Of a stretch of 23,617 bases of DNA, positions 5,633-15,263 are shown in pieces; positions within the stretch are counted from its first letter, which is position 1, and each line of letters starts with the position of its first letter. Below the pieces are notes generated by a model that saw nothing but the letters and a program-made list of their open reading frames with translations, was not told the DNA's origin and did no database searches. Source of the DNA: a virus; the IMG/VR virus record IMGVR_UViG_3300017786_000148, positions 1 to 23,617 of that record; one strand, written 5' to 3'. Position numbers and translations under genes: made by a program.

Positions 5633-8600
5633 TTACAACGCCAATGCAATAATTCTTAGGTTTTTAATTCTTGGTACTTCAACTGTTGAAGTTGATTTTA
5701 GTTCCAATTTAACAGCAGCAGTTGAATAACTATTCAGTCCACTGATAGTGTATTCTCTCTCAGCAAAGAACGCTGGGTTCTCATCTGGATTATCAGTTCT
5801 ATCAGGTGTTGCAAGTCTGTATGGAATACTATCGAAATCTCTAATATCCCCTTCTTCTATAATCTTATAATAAACATTAATTGTAGCTGGATCTGGACGA
5901 TTTGCCTCAAACAATATCTTCAGAGCAGTTGCTGGATTCTCAACCGAAAATCTCTTAGTCATATAGTTTGCAGCGTTTGATGTACCAATTGGAGCAATAC
6001 CATCCAAGTATCTTTCATGTTGTGTTATCACAGCATTACTTGTTGTTTCACTCGCTGGAGCTGGAGTTATTCCAATAGAGGCACCATCACTTGCAACAGC
6101 AGTAATAGTAAATGTTGTGTTATTACTTGAAGTTCCAGATACCGTAATTTCTTTACCAATGTCAAGTGTTAAGAATTGACTCTTAATGTTAGCAACAGAA
6201 GTAGTAACTGTTCCATTAGTATTGAAGACCATAGCACCAGTTGCATTAGATACTATTCTATCATCTAATGCCGAAACATTAAATGATGAACGTGTATAGT
6301 TACTAATTTTATTAGTTGTACAACATAGAGATATTCTTTCAGTATCTAGAACTGGTGATAACCATTCACTAGTTGTTGACATGTTAGCAGTAATACTTCC
6401 AGATGTTCCAGAAATAATATTATTAGTTCTACCACCATTTAGATTTAAGTTTTGATTTAATTCGTTTGCAATCAATTCTCTTTCAGATGGATAGTAGTTT
6501 GAGTTTTCAGATATGAATGTTGCCGCAGACTTTGAATATCCTGTGTCCATACCTGTCCAACGATATGTAATTTCTGTGCCTGGCAACTTGACTTGTGATA
6601 CTGCAAGTTGCAGAACATCAATAGTAATATTTCTTGTAGCTGTAATACCAGAACCACCAACAAAGTCGTGTGTCAGATTTGCAAGTGTACCACCAACAAC
6701 ATCTGAAGATGCGACAGGAATAGTATATGCATCTAAGTCAACATTTGCAATTGTGTGATCTTTGTTAAAGAACTCTGAGTCAATACCAACAGTAGCACTA
6801 TTCGCACCATATAATCCATCTGTTATACCTCTGAGTTTAACTTTATCACCAACCTTCATACCATGATTTTTGTGGAGAACCCTGATAACAGCTGAGTTAG
6901 TATTTACTTCAAATGGGTTTGTTGGAAGTGATTGTCTAGGAACAATTGAATTAACAAATGTTGGAACACCAATAGATGTTGTCTGGAACTTAGCACGATA
7001 GAGAGTAAACTTCACATCACGATATTGATGTGGTGTCCATGACTGTCCATTCTGTGATAGGAATAATGTTCCTGCCAATGGATTCGCAGAAATCAATCTA
7101 CCGTCTGCAAGATTTGTTTTACCAACTTCTGAGAAGAATACTCTACATCCTGGCTCATCAACCTTAATTACAATAGCATATTCAGCATCGTCTTTAAGAT
7201 ATACTGGTGAGTCAAACTCAAAAGTTGTCGAAGAAGAAGCATCAGATGAAACATTAATCTCTTCTGGTTTAAGAACTTTTTGTGCAAGTACTTTGTTTGA
7301 TGGGTGTCCATCAACAGTATCAGTTAACTGAACATATACAGGTCGTGTACCAGCAGTTTGGAAGAACAAGTCAACTTTAGTAACGAATGCACCTTCTTCA
7401 CCTTGGTTAATAAATGTCTGTGCAAGTGGATCATGACCTCTTCTTGGAGGTGGAGGCGGAGGCGGTGGATCAGCAACAAACGAACTTGCAATTTGTCTTC
7501 TAGATGTATTAACACCACCACGAAGTTCTCTACTAACAGTTCTTTCTCGTTGAACTCTATCACGAACAAACTCTGCTTTTCTTACATTAAGAATTGTTTG
7601 TTCTCTCTCTTCTGCAATACCAGTTGCAGAATAAATTCTTTCTGCGGCTGATGTAAACGCACCAGTTGTTTTTTCGTTATTGACATTATCAATAAGTCTG
7701 AATACTCTTTCACCAGTTCTGAAGCGAAGTGTATCTGTATTTGGAAGATAGAAAACTCCACTAAATTGACCAATAGAATTGGTTACTAGATTGGAAGAGT
7801 TTGTAAATACTGTTGGGTTGGTTGTTGTTGAAGTACCACCATTAATTTCTGTAATAGTAACTTGGTTAACTCCACCACCATTTACACTTTTTCTACTTAC
7901 TGTACCAGTACAAACATCACTTATGGCAAATCCATTAATTATGTTTGTTGCGTATACTTCTCTAATTGATGTACTGCCTGGCCCTTCCATTGCAACGTGA
8001 CAAGAAGCCTGAAGTCTTTGACAAGAACCACCAGATGAATATGAACTAACAGTACCCAGCACACTACCATCAATATTTGTAATTGTAAAGGTATTTGCTG
8101 AAGTATTAACAGAAGTAACAAGATAATTATTTTGTAAAGAATTTCTAAAGTTCAATTGTGTTGAACCACTAATACTACTAAGTTGTACATGGTGTCCAGG
8201 CCGTATACCTGATACACTTGCAACGGTTATTGTTGCAACAGTCGTACTGTTTTTAACAACACCAGAAATATTAGTTGCAGTTTGAGTTTGGTTACGAATA
8301 ATGTCACCATAGTTAAATGCATTTGCAAAATCATCTTCACCGTCTGTAAAACGAGCAGAGTCAGTACTACCACTTGAGCCAGGCGATTGAATATCTTTAG
8401 GACTAAATCTAATGTTTGAACCATTGACTTTGAAAATATCAGCAGGACGAACAAAGTTACTTACATCTTCATTATCAAAGAATGCATGAACTCTTGTTTT
8501 TGGTTTTAGGTTTCCTACGTTTACAGATATTGGTCGAGAACGCATGAAAGGAATCATAGAGATACTAGTAATTCTGTCTCCAAGATTATTTGATTCCACT

Positions 8601-11600
8601 GTAGACTGCATAGTAGTTCTAATACCAGAACTAACTTGTCCTACTTGTTGTGAGAACACCTGTCTACTCTGAACTGTTTGTGTGGTTGTGTATTGTGTAC
8701 CACCACGAACCCTTTGAGCTGAAGTATTATTTCTACGAGATAGAACTTCTGTTCTAGTTGGAACTCTACGTCCATACCAGTTATCCTGCCATGAATTCCA
8801 TACTGTTCCTGTTACACCAGCTGCATCTGCAAGTTCACGAATAACATCAAAGTTATTATCGTCATTCACAACTACGTCTGGACGGCGTTCAACATCATTC
8901 CAATCATCTGAATATGGAACTAAGAAAATCTCACCAGTAAATGGTGCAACCTTATATGGGTTTGTATCAAAACTATCTGAAGCAAATGGATTCTTAATAT
9001 GTTCTTCTGATGTATATGGAAGAGTAACAATTCCGTCTGGATGCATTGTATAATTTGCAGAAGATCTACTTGCATCACTGGTAACAGATTCAAGCATCTG
9101 TACATTATCAGTAAATGCCTTTGGACGAGCTTCACGTTCAGTCATGTCAACTGCGATATTATAATCTGTATTTTGAATATCACCAATAATGTGTCCAGTG
9201 AAGTTGTCTACAACAAAACCATTCTTTAGTCTATCAAATCCAGCAGAGTCTTTAATTACCAAATCAGCAGTTTCTTTTTCTAGAAGATTGAGAGATGTGT
9301 AGTACTCTAGATTTGTAATTCTCTTATCAAGTTTACCAATGTCACGCATTGTATATCTACGATTATCAAGTTTAGTAACTTGAACTTCATTCAACGACAC
9401 GACATATGGTTCATAAACCATTTCAAATAGAACCATTCCACTGTCTGGTTGTTGTGGTTTCTGTGGATCAAGAGCTGGTACACCTTGGATAATATCAAAT
9501 CTACCAAGTCTATCCATGAACATGATATCCATTCTTGCGAGGAAGAATGAGAAGTCTGCTTCCATGTTTGTACCGATAGCAGGAAGTTCTGAAACAACAG
9601 CAGTTGCATTTGTAAAGTTTGCACCAGTGTCATCAATACGAGGTCTAAAGTCAATGCAGTCTCTTAGTTCAAAGAAACTACCATCACCGTTTGCAGATGT
9701 GTAAGTTGGAATAGCAGTGTAATCTACAACACCATCATAGGAGTCAACAGAAAAGTAATCACCAGCACCATGTGTAAAGAAATCGAATGTAACACGCAAC
9801 GCACCAGTTGGAGCTGGTTGTCCTGGCTTTAGTTTAATTCTTGCGAGATCATAGAATGCATCTCTCTGTCCACCATCAAAATCATATCTCTCTGTGATAT
9901 CAATTGCACCAGAAGTTGCATATGCACCAAATCCACTGGGTTGCATTGAAACACTTGTAAGTTTAAATCCATCTGCCTTTCCAAGTGTAACCTCTGTTGA
10001 TTGTACTGAAGTTTGACCAGTGATATCAACTGTAGCAGCAGACTGAAGTGTTTTAGTTTTTTCTGTAGCGTCATTTGCAGATACACGAATAGATGCAATC
10101 AATGTAACTGTGTCACCATTTGCCAATACATTAGTAATACCAGCATTAAGTCCACTAAATGTTATTGTTCTATCCGAACCACTCAATCCCATTTTTGCAC
10201 TAGTGATATCAACAATGTCACCAGCTGAACGAGGACTTGCCCCTGTTGCAACAACAAGAGTATAGTTTCTCAAGTCTGAAATAGGTCTGAATGTTTCATC
10301 TGAACCAGCAACTGTAAATGAAACTGAGTTTGTTGATACGGTTGCAGGCGCAAACTTTCTTCTTACTGTATATGCAGTAGACTTTTCGTTGTCTGGGTTT
10401 GAAGTTGAGTCACCACGAATTTTTCTAACTCTGAAAAAGTTTGTTGGGAATACAAGTAACTTTTGATCTGGACGAACAAGTTCTGCTTTAAATCTTTTGA
10501 TTGTACCACCAGAGACAGCAGCTGCACCATTAGCATCTAGTGTAATTGCTTGTTGTCCACCAATACTTGCGACAGAACCAATGAGTGTATCGTTGAGGAA
10601 AATAACATCACCAGTTTCAACTTCTTGTAAGAATACTGTACCAACACCAGTAATAGTAGTACTACCTGTTGTAGATGTTGCAGTACCAGTTAGTGATACG
10701 AGTGTAGGACTTATGTTTGCAGTAAAGGTTGCACCAACATTATCTACAGATTTCACATCTCTTTCAAAATCGAAACCAGCATTCATGTTGATATCGAAGA
10801 GTCCAAGTTTAAATTTCTTTGTCGCAAGTGTACCCTGATAGTCACCATCGTGTAGAATAAATGAACGAGCTCTTGCAGAACCAATCTGTGTATTCTGTCC
10901 TAAATCTTCATATAATCTGATAACTTCAAACTCATCAATCTCTGGTACACCAGACACAGCTGTTACGAGAACAAAATTACCGATTGGTGTTTGAATTGGT
11001 TTATCGTTAACACGACCAAATGTTCTTGGTTTATCAGTCTTGACAAACTGAGTTGTCATAGTTTCTAGTTCATAACCTTCAACATATGCTTTGCCAGGCT
11101 CAACTGCGAATACTAATTTAGATTCCTCACCACCAGAAGCCTGAGTATAGATACCACGATTTGTTCCATCGTTTAGATGTTCACGAGTTTCAGAAAGGAA
11201 TGGACGAACTTCATAGTTACCACTTTCATCAAATGTTCTACGAGCAAGTGTATGTTCCAACTCAGCATAGTCTGCATACTTTTTAAACTTTTCAACAGTA
11301 CCTTGATTAACACGAGCAAGTTCGATGAAGTCGGTGTCATCAGTTGCAGTAAGAGTTTTCTTTGATAAGGTAAGATTGATTTTAAATCTGTGAGCGCCTG
11401 GCGCATTTGTGTTTGATGTTCCAGTTGCATTATCTAGAAGAGATGCATCTTCTTCAGGTGAAACAAAACTTTCTGCAATAGTCCAACCAACTCTATAAGA
11501 AGGAGTTGAACTATACTTGTCTAAAAGTATAACCTGTTCTGAATTTTCTACAAAGAAACCATTGACAAAGTAAACACCTTTGTGTACAAGTATAGCAGAA

Positions 11601-12145
11601 CCAGTTCCTACTGGATCGTTTGTCGATTGAATATTTGCACCAAGTTCTGTTACTTGATTTGTTGTTAGTAGTGGGTTTAGTGCAGTTGTATTATCAGCAT
11701 TTGTTGCAAGAACAGTTTCACCAGACGCAAATGTTTTTGTCTCTCCATCTGTACCACTATCTTCATACTTGAAATATATTGTTAAAGGATCATCACCAGA
11801 AGCTGCAACTGTACCAATTACTTTTGCTTTGACACCAGTTGTTTGTCCAGTAATAATTTTGTTTTGAAAATCTGTTCTATAACCTTCAACGTCTTGTGCA
11901 TTGTAAATTGATTCAACTTTAAGATATTCATATTCCATGTCGATATTAATATCGCCTGGAATTACCATAGAACCTTGTTCAAAAACATGTTCACCAAAGT
12001 TATTAAGTTGTCTTTGGATTACAGTTTGTAATTGTGTAAGTTCACGAGCCTGAATTGAAAAGCCAGGACGAAACATAACACGATGAAAGTTCTTGGTTGA
12101 ATCAAAGTCATCATAGTATGGGTTTACGTTGAAGTTAGTAGCCAT
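5633..12145 (-). CDS. Giant DUF4815-type baseplate/tail virion protein (2170 aa)
   Basis: The N-terminus has the DUF4815 signature as I know it: FNVNPYYDDFDSTKNFHRV, MFRPGFSIQARELTQLQTV and FEQGSMVIPGDINID within the first ~75 residues. Around 1195-1230 lies MIPFMRSRPISVNVGNLKP followed by RVHAFFDNEDV, a block common in phage tail proteins. A run of eight prolines (residues 1560-1567, encoded at 7445-7468) separates this half from a DPLAQTFINQGEEGAFVTKV domain and later beta modules (HKNHGMKVGDKVKLRGI; FTITAVASDG). It ends LRIIALAL. It is the largest gene here, follows gp8 and has no T4 equivalent I can name; the place matches where T4 has gp9-gp12. Probably a peripheral baseplate or fibre-platform protein. 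The ribosome site AATAGGAATG precedes the ATG. No frameshift is seen over its whole length. Confidence 0.88.
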   Translation of the reverse strand: MATNFNVNPYYDDFDSTKNFHRVMFRPGFSIQARELTQLQTVIQRQLNNFGEHVFEQGSMVIPGDINIDMEYEYLKVESIYNAQDVEGYRTDFQNKIITGQTTGVKAKVIGTVAASGDDPLTIYFKYEDSGTDGETKTFASGETVLATNADNTTALNPLLTTNQVTELGANIQSTNDPVGTGSAILVHKGVYFVNGFFVENSEQVILLDKYSSTPSYRVGWTIAESFVSPEEDASLLDNATGTSNTNAPGAHRFKINLTLSKKTLTATDDTDFIELARVNQGTVEKFKKYADYAELEHTLARRTFDESGNYEVRPFLSETREHLNDGTNRGIYTQASGGEESKLVFAVEPGKAYVEGYELETMTTQFVKTDKPRTFGRVNDKPIQTPIGNFVLVTAVSGVPEIDEFEVIRLYEDLGQNTQIGSARARSFILHDGDYQGTLATKKFKLGLFDINMNAGFDFERDVKSVDNVGATFTANISPTLVSLTGTATSTTGSTTITGVGTVFLQEVETGDVIFLNDTLIGSVASIGGQQAITLDANGAAAVSGGTIKRFKAELVRPDQKLLVFPTNFFRVRKIRGDSTSNPDNEKSTAYTVRRKFAPATVSTNSVSFTVAGSDETFRPISDLRNYTLVVATGASPRSAGDIVDITSAKMGLSGSDRTITFSGLNAGITNVLANGDTVTLIASIRVSANDATEKTKTLQSAATVDITGQTSVQSTEVTLGKADGFKLTSVSMQPSGFGAYATSGAIDITERYDFDGGQRDAFYDLARIKLKPGQPAPTGALRVTFDFFTHGAGDYFSVDSYDGVVDYTAIPTYTSANGDGSFFELRDCIDFRPRIDDTGANFTNATAVVSELPAIGTNMEADFSFFLARMDIMFMDRLGRFDIIQGVPALDPQKPQQPDSGMVLFEMVYEPYVVSLNEVQVTKLDNRRYTMRDIGKLDKRITNLEYYTSLNLLEKETADLVIKDSAGFDRLKNGFVVDNFTGHIIGDIQNTDYNIAVDMTEREARPKAFTDNVQMLESVTSDASRSSANYTMHPDGIVTLPYTSEEHIKNPFASDSFDTNPYKVAPFTGEIFLVPYSDDWNDVERRPDVVVNDDNNFDVIRELADAAGVTGTVWNSWQDNWYGRRVPTRTEVLSRRNNTSAQRVRGGTQYTTTQTVQSRQVFSQQVGQVSSGIRTTMQSTVESNNLGDRITSISMIPFMRSRPISVNVGNLKPKTRVHAFFDNEDVSNFVRPADIFKVNGSNIRFSPKDIQSPGSSGSTDSARFTDGEDDFANAFNYGDIIRNQTQTATNISGVVKNSTTVATITVASVSGIRPGHHVQLSSISGSTQLNFRNSLQNNYLVTSVNTSANTFTITNIDGSVLGTVSSYSSGGSCQRLQASCHVAMEGPGSTSIREVYATNIINGFAISDVCTGTVSRKSVNGGGVNQVTITEINGGTSTTTNPTVFTNSSNLVTNSIGQFSGVFYLPNTDTLRFRTGERVFRLIDNVNNEKTTGAFTSAAERIYSATGIAEEREQTILNVRKAEFVRDRVQRERTVSRELRGGVNTSRRQIASSFVADPPPPPPPPRRGHDPLAQTFINQGEEGAFVTKVDLFFQTAGTRPVYVQLTDTVDGHPSNKVLAQKVLKPEEINVSSDASSSTTFEFDSPVYLKDDAEYAIVIKVDEPGCRVFFSEVGKTNLADGRLISANPLAGTLFLSQNGQSWTPHQYRDVKFTLYRAKFQTTSIGVPTFVNSIVPRQSLPTNPFEVNTNSAVIRVLHKNHGMKVGDKVKLRGITDGLYGANSATVGIDSEFFNKDHTIANVDLDAYTIPVASSDVVGGTLANLTHDFVGGSGITATRNITIDVLQLAVSQVKLPGTEITYRWTGMDTGYSKSAATFISENSNYYPSERELIANELNQNLNLNGGRTNNIISGTSGSITANMSTTSEWLSPVLDTERISLCCTTNKISNYTRSSFNVSALDDRIVSNATGAMVFNTNGTVTTSVANIKSQFLTLDIGKEITVSGTSSNNTTFTITAVASDGASIGITPAPASETTSNAVITQHERYLDGIAPIGTSNAANYMTKRFSVENPATALKILFEANRPDPATINVYYKIIEEGDIRDFDSIPYRLATPDRTDNPDENPAFFAEREYTISGLNSYSTAAVKLELKSTSTVEVPRIKNLRIIALAL
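7445..7468 (-). repeat. Polyproline tract in the giant protein (8 x Pro)
   Basis: Eight consecutive proline codons (a mix of CCA, CCT and CCG) encode P1560-P1567 between VAD and RRGHDPLAQTF. Mixed codons argue for selection on the peptide rather than simple slippage. It probably forms a rigid linker between two domains; long proline runs can also stall ribosomes unless EF-P helps. Confidence 0.9.
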
Positions 12146-12167
12146 TTATTTCACATTCCTATTATGA

Positions 12168-13733
12168 TTAGAATTCGACAACAATTTTTATATCTTCTGT
12201 TTGGTCAGAAGCACGAGAAATTGGTCTACGATTTTCTACATAAATTAATTTTCCACTATCTGGTTCTAGTTCTGGAAGGGCAAACCCTCCACCACCAGAT
12301 GTGAATGCAATAGATCCACCATTACTTAGTGTTTCCGTTGGTGATGTATTTGCTGGAGTTCCAGTAGCACCAGATGTACCACCTGTAATAGTATTAGTTC
12401 CAGTAAATGCAATGTATTGTTGATATGTCGAAGATGAACTATTTGAGTTAATACCATAGTTTAAAAATTGTTCTTGTTGATAGTAAAGAATATTATTTGT
12501 AGCATCAAACTCTACAACTCTACCAGTTGCATTATTAGTAGCCTGTGTAATCTTTTCATCTGGTTCAAATGTTCCAGTAGCAGAAGAAAACTTCACTGCA
12601 TATGTTAGTCTTGCTTGTGTTGCAGTTGCAGCTGTTGTTGTACCAGCATTTGTTGGGTCAACAAGTATACCAACTTCTCTAAAATCGTTTCCGATTGCAA
12701 AATCATCAGTTTCAGTTTGTTCTAGTTTGGTGTTCATCATTACGAAGTGTCCACCAAGTTCTTCTTGTCCATTGAACCCATGTCCAACTTTTGGTGAAAT
12801 TACTGGCGAGATAACACCATTACTACCACTACCAATTGTTGTTGCAGTTGATAAATTTGCATCCTTATAAACCTCACCTAGATTTACCACACCATAAGTG
12901 TAGTTCTGTCCAGCAGCTTCAATTTGTGTATTGGTTGTTGCGTTAGAACCGAAAGCTTTAATCTCTCCACCAACCACAACAATCTTAACTTTACCACCAC
13001 TACCGTCACCACGAATTGGTGAATAATAGATACCGCCTGGCCCACCAGCACCGTCAGTTCCGTTGCTGTTAGAATAACCAGAACCAGAAGTAACTCTAAC
13101 AACTTTGATAGGAGCGCCTGAATATGGTGCAGTATCACCTGATGCTGTCACAGCATCAGCAGAAACAGTTGTGTCTGTTTTTACTGGCATGAAATCTGTT
13201 GTAACAAACTTCTGAACCTCAGATGTTGTGAGTGTATACATGTACTGAAGATAGTAACCACCTTCAAAGAATGGTGTGGATGAAGTTGATGTTGGCCCAT
13301 TTGCACCAGCAGCAATGGCATTTCCATTATTATTGTCTAGTACTTTATAAACTTTAAACTCTGAAGTCATAAAGTAATACTTTGCATCATACAAGTTAAT
13401 CGCACCAGACTGTGCTGGGTTAGTTGTTGTTACATCATGTTCGTACATGTCATAAACTGTTCCGTTAACATAGTTCCTACGAGGAACACAAAATGAAACG
13501 TCAGTAGATCCAATTCTCTTGGCAGCAAGCATTGAATCCCACTTATAACTTTCTACAGTAACAGTATCTTGAGGTGCTGGTGGTGTTGTATCTGTACCAC
13601 CAGATGTTGTTGTAGTAAAAGGTGTTGCTTTACCAATGAATAGATAATAATTTGATGCAGCTGTTTCTGAAAAAGATTCCAAAAACTGTTCTGCATTATG
13701 TTGTCTGAATTTTTCAGTAATAATTGCTGCCAT
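12168..13733 (-). CDS. 8: Baseplate wedge protein gp8
   Basis: Matches T4 gp8 as I remember it at both ends. The C-terminus KLIYVENRRPISRASDQTED (from about residue 495) parallels T4 gp8 'GEMIYMENRPPIIMAMDQTE'. An internal CVPRRNYVNGTVYDMYE (82-98) parallels 'VIPRRDWG', and GGYYLQYMYTL parallels 'GYVWEYLFEI'. T4 gp8 (334 aa) forms a dimer in each wedge, between the gp6/gp7 core and the periphery. The protein here is longer (521 aa), mainly through extra Gly/Ser/Thr-rich segments and a FEPDEKITQATNNATGRVV module before the C-terminus, of a type also seen in gp7. It starts MAAIITEKFRQHNAEQF; the ribosome site is TATAGGAAAG. An AATAAATA octamer lies 19 nt upstream. Confidence 0.92.
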   Translation of the reverse strand: MAAIITEKFRQHNAEQFLESFSETAASNYYLFIGKATPFTTTTSGGTDTTPPAPQDTVTVESYKWDSMLAAKRIGSTDVSFCVPRRNYVNGTVYDMYEHDVTTTNPAQSGAINLYDAKYYFMTSEFKVYKVLDNNNGNAIAAGANGPTSTSSTPFFEGGYYLQYMYTLTTSEVQKFVTTDFMPVKTDTTVSADAVTASGDTAPYSGAPIKVVRVTSGSGYSNSNGTDGAGGPGGIYYSPIRGDGSGGKVKIVVVGGEIKAFGSNATTNTQIEAAGQNYTYGVVNLGEVYKDANLSTATTIGSGSNGVISPVISPKVGHGFNGQEELGGHFVMMNTKLEQTETDDFAIGNDFREVGILVDPTNAGTTTAATATQARLTYAVKFSSATGTFEPDEKITQATNNATGRVVEFDATNNILYYQQEQFLNYGINSNSSSSTYQQYIAFTGTNTITGGTSGATGTPANTSPTETLSNGGSIAFTSGGGGFALPELEPDSGKLIYVENRRPISRASDQTEDIKIVVEF

Positions 13734-13751
13734 TGTTCTTTCCTATAATAT

Positions 13752-13759
13752 TATTTATT
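13752..13759 (-). promoter_or_regulatory. Late promoter octamer (AATAAATA) before gp8
   Basis: AATAAATA on the minus strand in the 32-nt space before gp8 differs from TATAAATA only at the first base and fits the NATAAATA form. Its distance to the ATG (about 19 nt) matches the spacing before gp25 and the 115-aa gene. It would allow gp8 and the giant protein to be transcribed separately from the receptor-binding cassette upstream. Confidence 0.55.
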
Positions 13760-13765
13760 CTGTTC

Positions 13766-13954
13766 TCAGAAGGGTGCATCTGAAATTGTATTACCATCTG
13801 CTACCCATTTTAAAATCTCTTGATAGTCTATATTACCTTCTGCTACTGGCACAGATGTTGTGATACCAGTGATTTCATTACCATCTGCATCATTGTATAC
13901 AACCATTAGATTACTATCATCATTCGGTATTTTTGTTACTGTTTTAATTTGCAT
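13766..13954 (-). CDS. Adhesin-associated small protein (62 aa)
   Basis: It starts MQIKTVTKIPNDDSNLMVVY, followed by a short beta-rich section (GNEITGITTSVPVAEGNI), and ends YQEILKWVADGNTISDAPF. The ending fits the 'DYQEYLxWVAxGNT' pattern I know from small phage tail-fibre-associated proteins (XkdW-like and relatives). It also matches the end of the 57-aa protein at 2123-2296, which likewise follows an adhesin gene. The ribosome site CATAGGAATAAATT (overlapping the adhesin's last codons) lies just before the ATG, and the gap to the adhesin is only 9 nt. Candidate roles are an assembly partner for the adhesin or a small tip protein; neither is shown by sequence alone. Confidence 0.85.
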   Translation of the reverse strand: MQIKTVTKIPNDDSNLMVVYNDADGNEITGITTSVPVAEGNIDYQEILKWVADGNTISDAPF

Positions 13955-13963
13955 AATTTATTC

Positions 13964-15238
13964 CTATATGTCTGCACTAAAATGAAATTGTAATGATGCT
14001 CCAATAATAAATTGATCGTGTCGAACAGTACTAGGTGATATGTAATATGTTCCTACCATACAACCAGAATTAGAATGAGCGTGTCTAGCCAATGTGTTGA
14101 GATTTCCGTTCCCAGCCTGATCTGTATAACCTTGGTTCTGATAATAAAATTCAACTTGACTACCGCTTGGAGCACTACCTCCTGAGAAATTAGAATTACT
14201 AATGTTATGTGTCAATGTGGGAATTGTTCTCATTGTTACTGGAAAGGGTACATGAAAAGCAAAATGTCCTACGTTAGTGCCTGCAACAACTGTACCAAAA
14301 TTTACATTTGCAGTAAGATTGGTTTGAGCTGCCTGTCCATTGCCTCCAGACATAGGATTGTAAAAGTACCGTTGACAAATCGCAAGGTCTTCAGATGATG
14401 TAAGATGCTCGAATGGTGTGGCCGTGTCGCCAACTTCCAATTGAACGCCTGTAATTTCAAATGTAGCTCCAGCGGTATTAGACCAATCCTGAGCAAAGTT
14501 TGGAAAATATCCAGCAGTTTGTGTTCTATTATACCAAGCCTCTGTAACTGCCTGTGAGTGTCCAGTGTAAGTAGTTCCATAATCAGGACAAATAACAACT
14601 GTAAACCCATGATCGGTATTATCATCAATTTGAAGATTTGAGTTGCCAGGAACTGTACATGTTACTTTTGTCCAAGTGTTAGCTGCAAGTGTAAAAGCTT
14701 TGTTGTAATAATAAGATGTTCCATCTATAGTTCTAAACTGACTATAATAAGTTCCAGCTAAAGAACTTTTAACCCAATAACTAAGAGTTAACTTTGAATT
14801 TGGATCTGTGTAATTCCAACCAGATCTAGCAATATTTTGTGCTTCGATATGTTGTTCCAACTGTGAAAAAGTTCCAGCAGCGTTACTTGCAGAAGTAACA
14901 GTTGCATGATAAGACTTACGAAACCCAAGAGTATATGGAGTGTCACTAGAACTTAAAGTATGTTGAGACTGTGTAAGAGTACCACCACCGCCATAGTTTA
15001 ATTTCCATCTATCAACGGTTTGATACAATCCTGTTGTACTACTAGTGCCTCTTTGAGCAATATTAAAAGCACCATTAATAATAATATTTCTGCGTCCAAG
15101 ATTTACTGTGTCAGCAATCTTTGCAGTTGTTATTGCATCATTAGCAATCTGTGCTGTAGTGATAGTACCAGCTGCAATATCAGCAGCTGATACCGCTAAA
15201 TCAGCAATTGCATTAGAACCTAATCTATCTAGAGCCAT
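13964..15238 (-). CDS. Adhesin / receptor-binding tail protein, copy 1 (424 aa)
   Basis: The N-terminus (1-48) is a short-period repeat string: SAADIAAGTITTAQ, IANDAITTAKIADTVN. Then follow NIIINGAFNIAQRGTSSTTG (51-70), TVDRWKL (74-80), a beta-sandwich core with LTLSYWVKSSLAGTY (150-164) and the EITGVQLEVGDTATPFEH block (261-278) followed by CQRYFYNP. It ends ASLQFHFSADI. I recognise this layout from host-specificity proteins of marine phages; the core resembles carbohydrate-binding modules. The 403-aa paralogue shares the framework but differs in the recognition parts. It is paired with the 62-aa protein downstream and the 257-aa fibre protein upstream. The ribosome site AAGGAAGG precedes the ATG. 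Glycan binding is inferred. Confidence 0.88.
   Translation of the reverse strand: MALDRLGSNAIADLAVSAADIAAGTITTAQIANDAITTAKIADTVNLGRRNIIINGAFNIAQRGTSSTTGLYQTVDRWKLNYGGGGTLTQSQHTLSSSDTPYTLGFRKSYHATVTSASNAAGTFSQLEQHIEAQNIARSGWNYTDPNSKLTLSYWVKSSLAGTYYSQFRTIDGTSYYYNKAFTLAANTWTKVTCTVPGNSNLQIDDNTDHGFTVVICPDYGTTYTGHSQAVTEAWYNRTQTAGYFPNFAQDWSNTAGATFEITGVQLEVGDTATPFEHLTSSEDLAICQRYFYNPMSGGNGQAAQTNLTANVNFGTVVAGTNVGHFAFHVPFPVTMRTIPTLTHNISNSNFSGGSAPSGSQVEFYYQNQGYTDQAGNGNLNTLARHAHSNSGCMVGTYYISPSTVRHDQFIIGASLQFHFSADI
15111..15148 (-). repeat. 38-bp direct repeat, adhesin copy 1
   Basis: Matches 3417-3454 at 37 of 38 positions, in the same orientation. It encodes the repeated N-terminal segment IANDAITTAKIAD of the 424-aa adhesin. 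Confidence 0.92.
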
Positions 15239-15263
15239 AGGATACCTTCCTTATGATTTTATA

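Noticed and set aside
5632-5649. Longer 80-aa form of the small coiled-coil gene
   Set aside because: It needs a TTG start inside the upstream gene; the ATG at 5631 gives the start expected from similar phage proteins.
7324-8454. Several 60-97-codon frames overlapping the giant gene as nested genes
   Set aside because: They are in other frames of a continuous 2170-codon gene, are rich in Leu/His/Gln as typical of shifted reading, and have no ribosome sites that I could see.
10497-10838. Open frame of 113 codons on the plus strand and similar plus-strand frames
   Set aside because: They lie opposite strongly supported genes, lack ribosome sites, and have compositions expected of antisense to Thr/Val/Ala-rich proteins.
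13749-13778. Small hairpin (TTCTG-AGAA-CAGAA) at the stop of the 62-aa gene as a terminator
   Set aside because: The stem has only five pairs, mostly A-T, and no clear T run follows; transcription may well continue into gp8.
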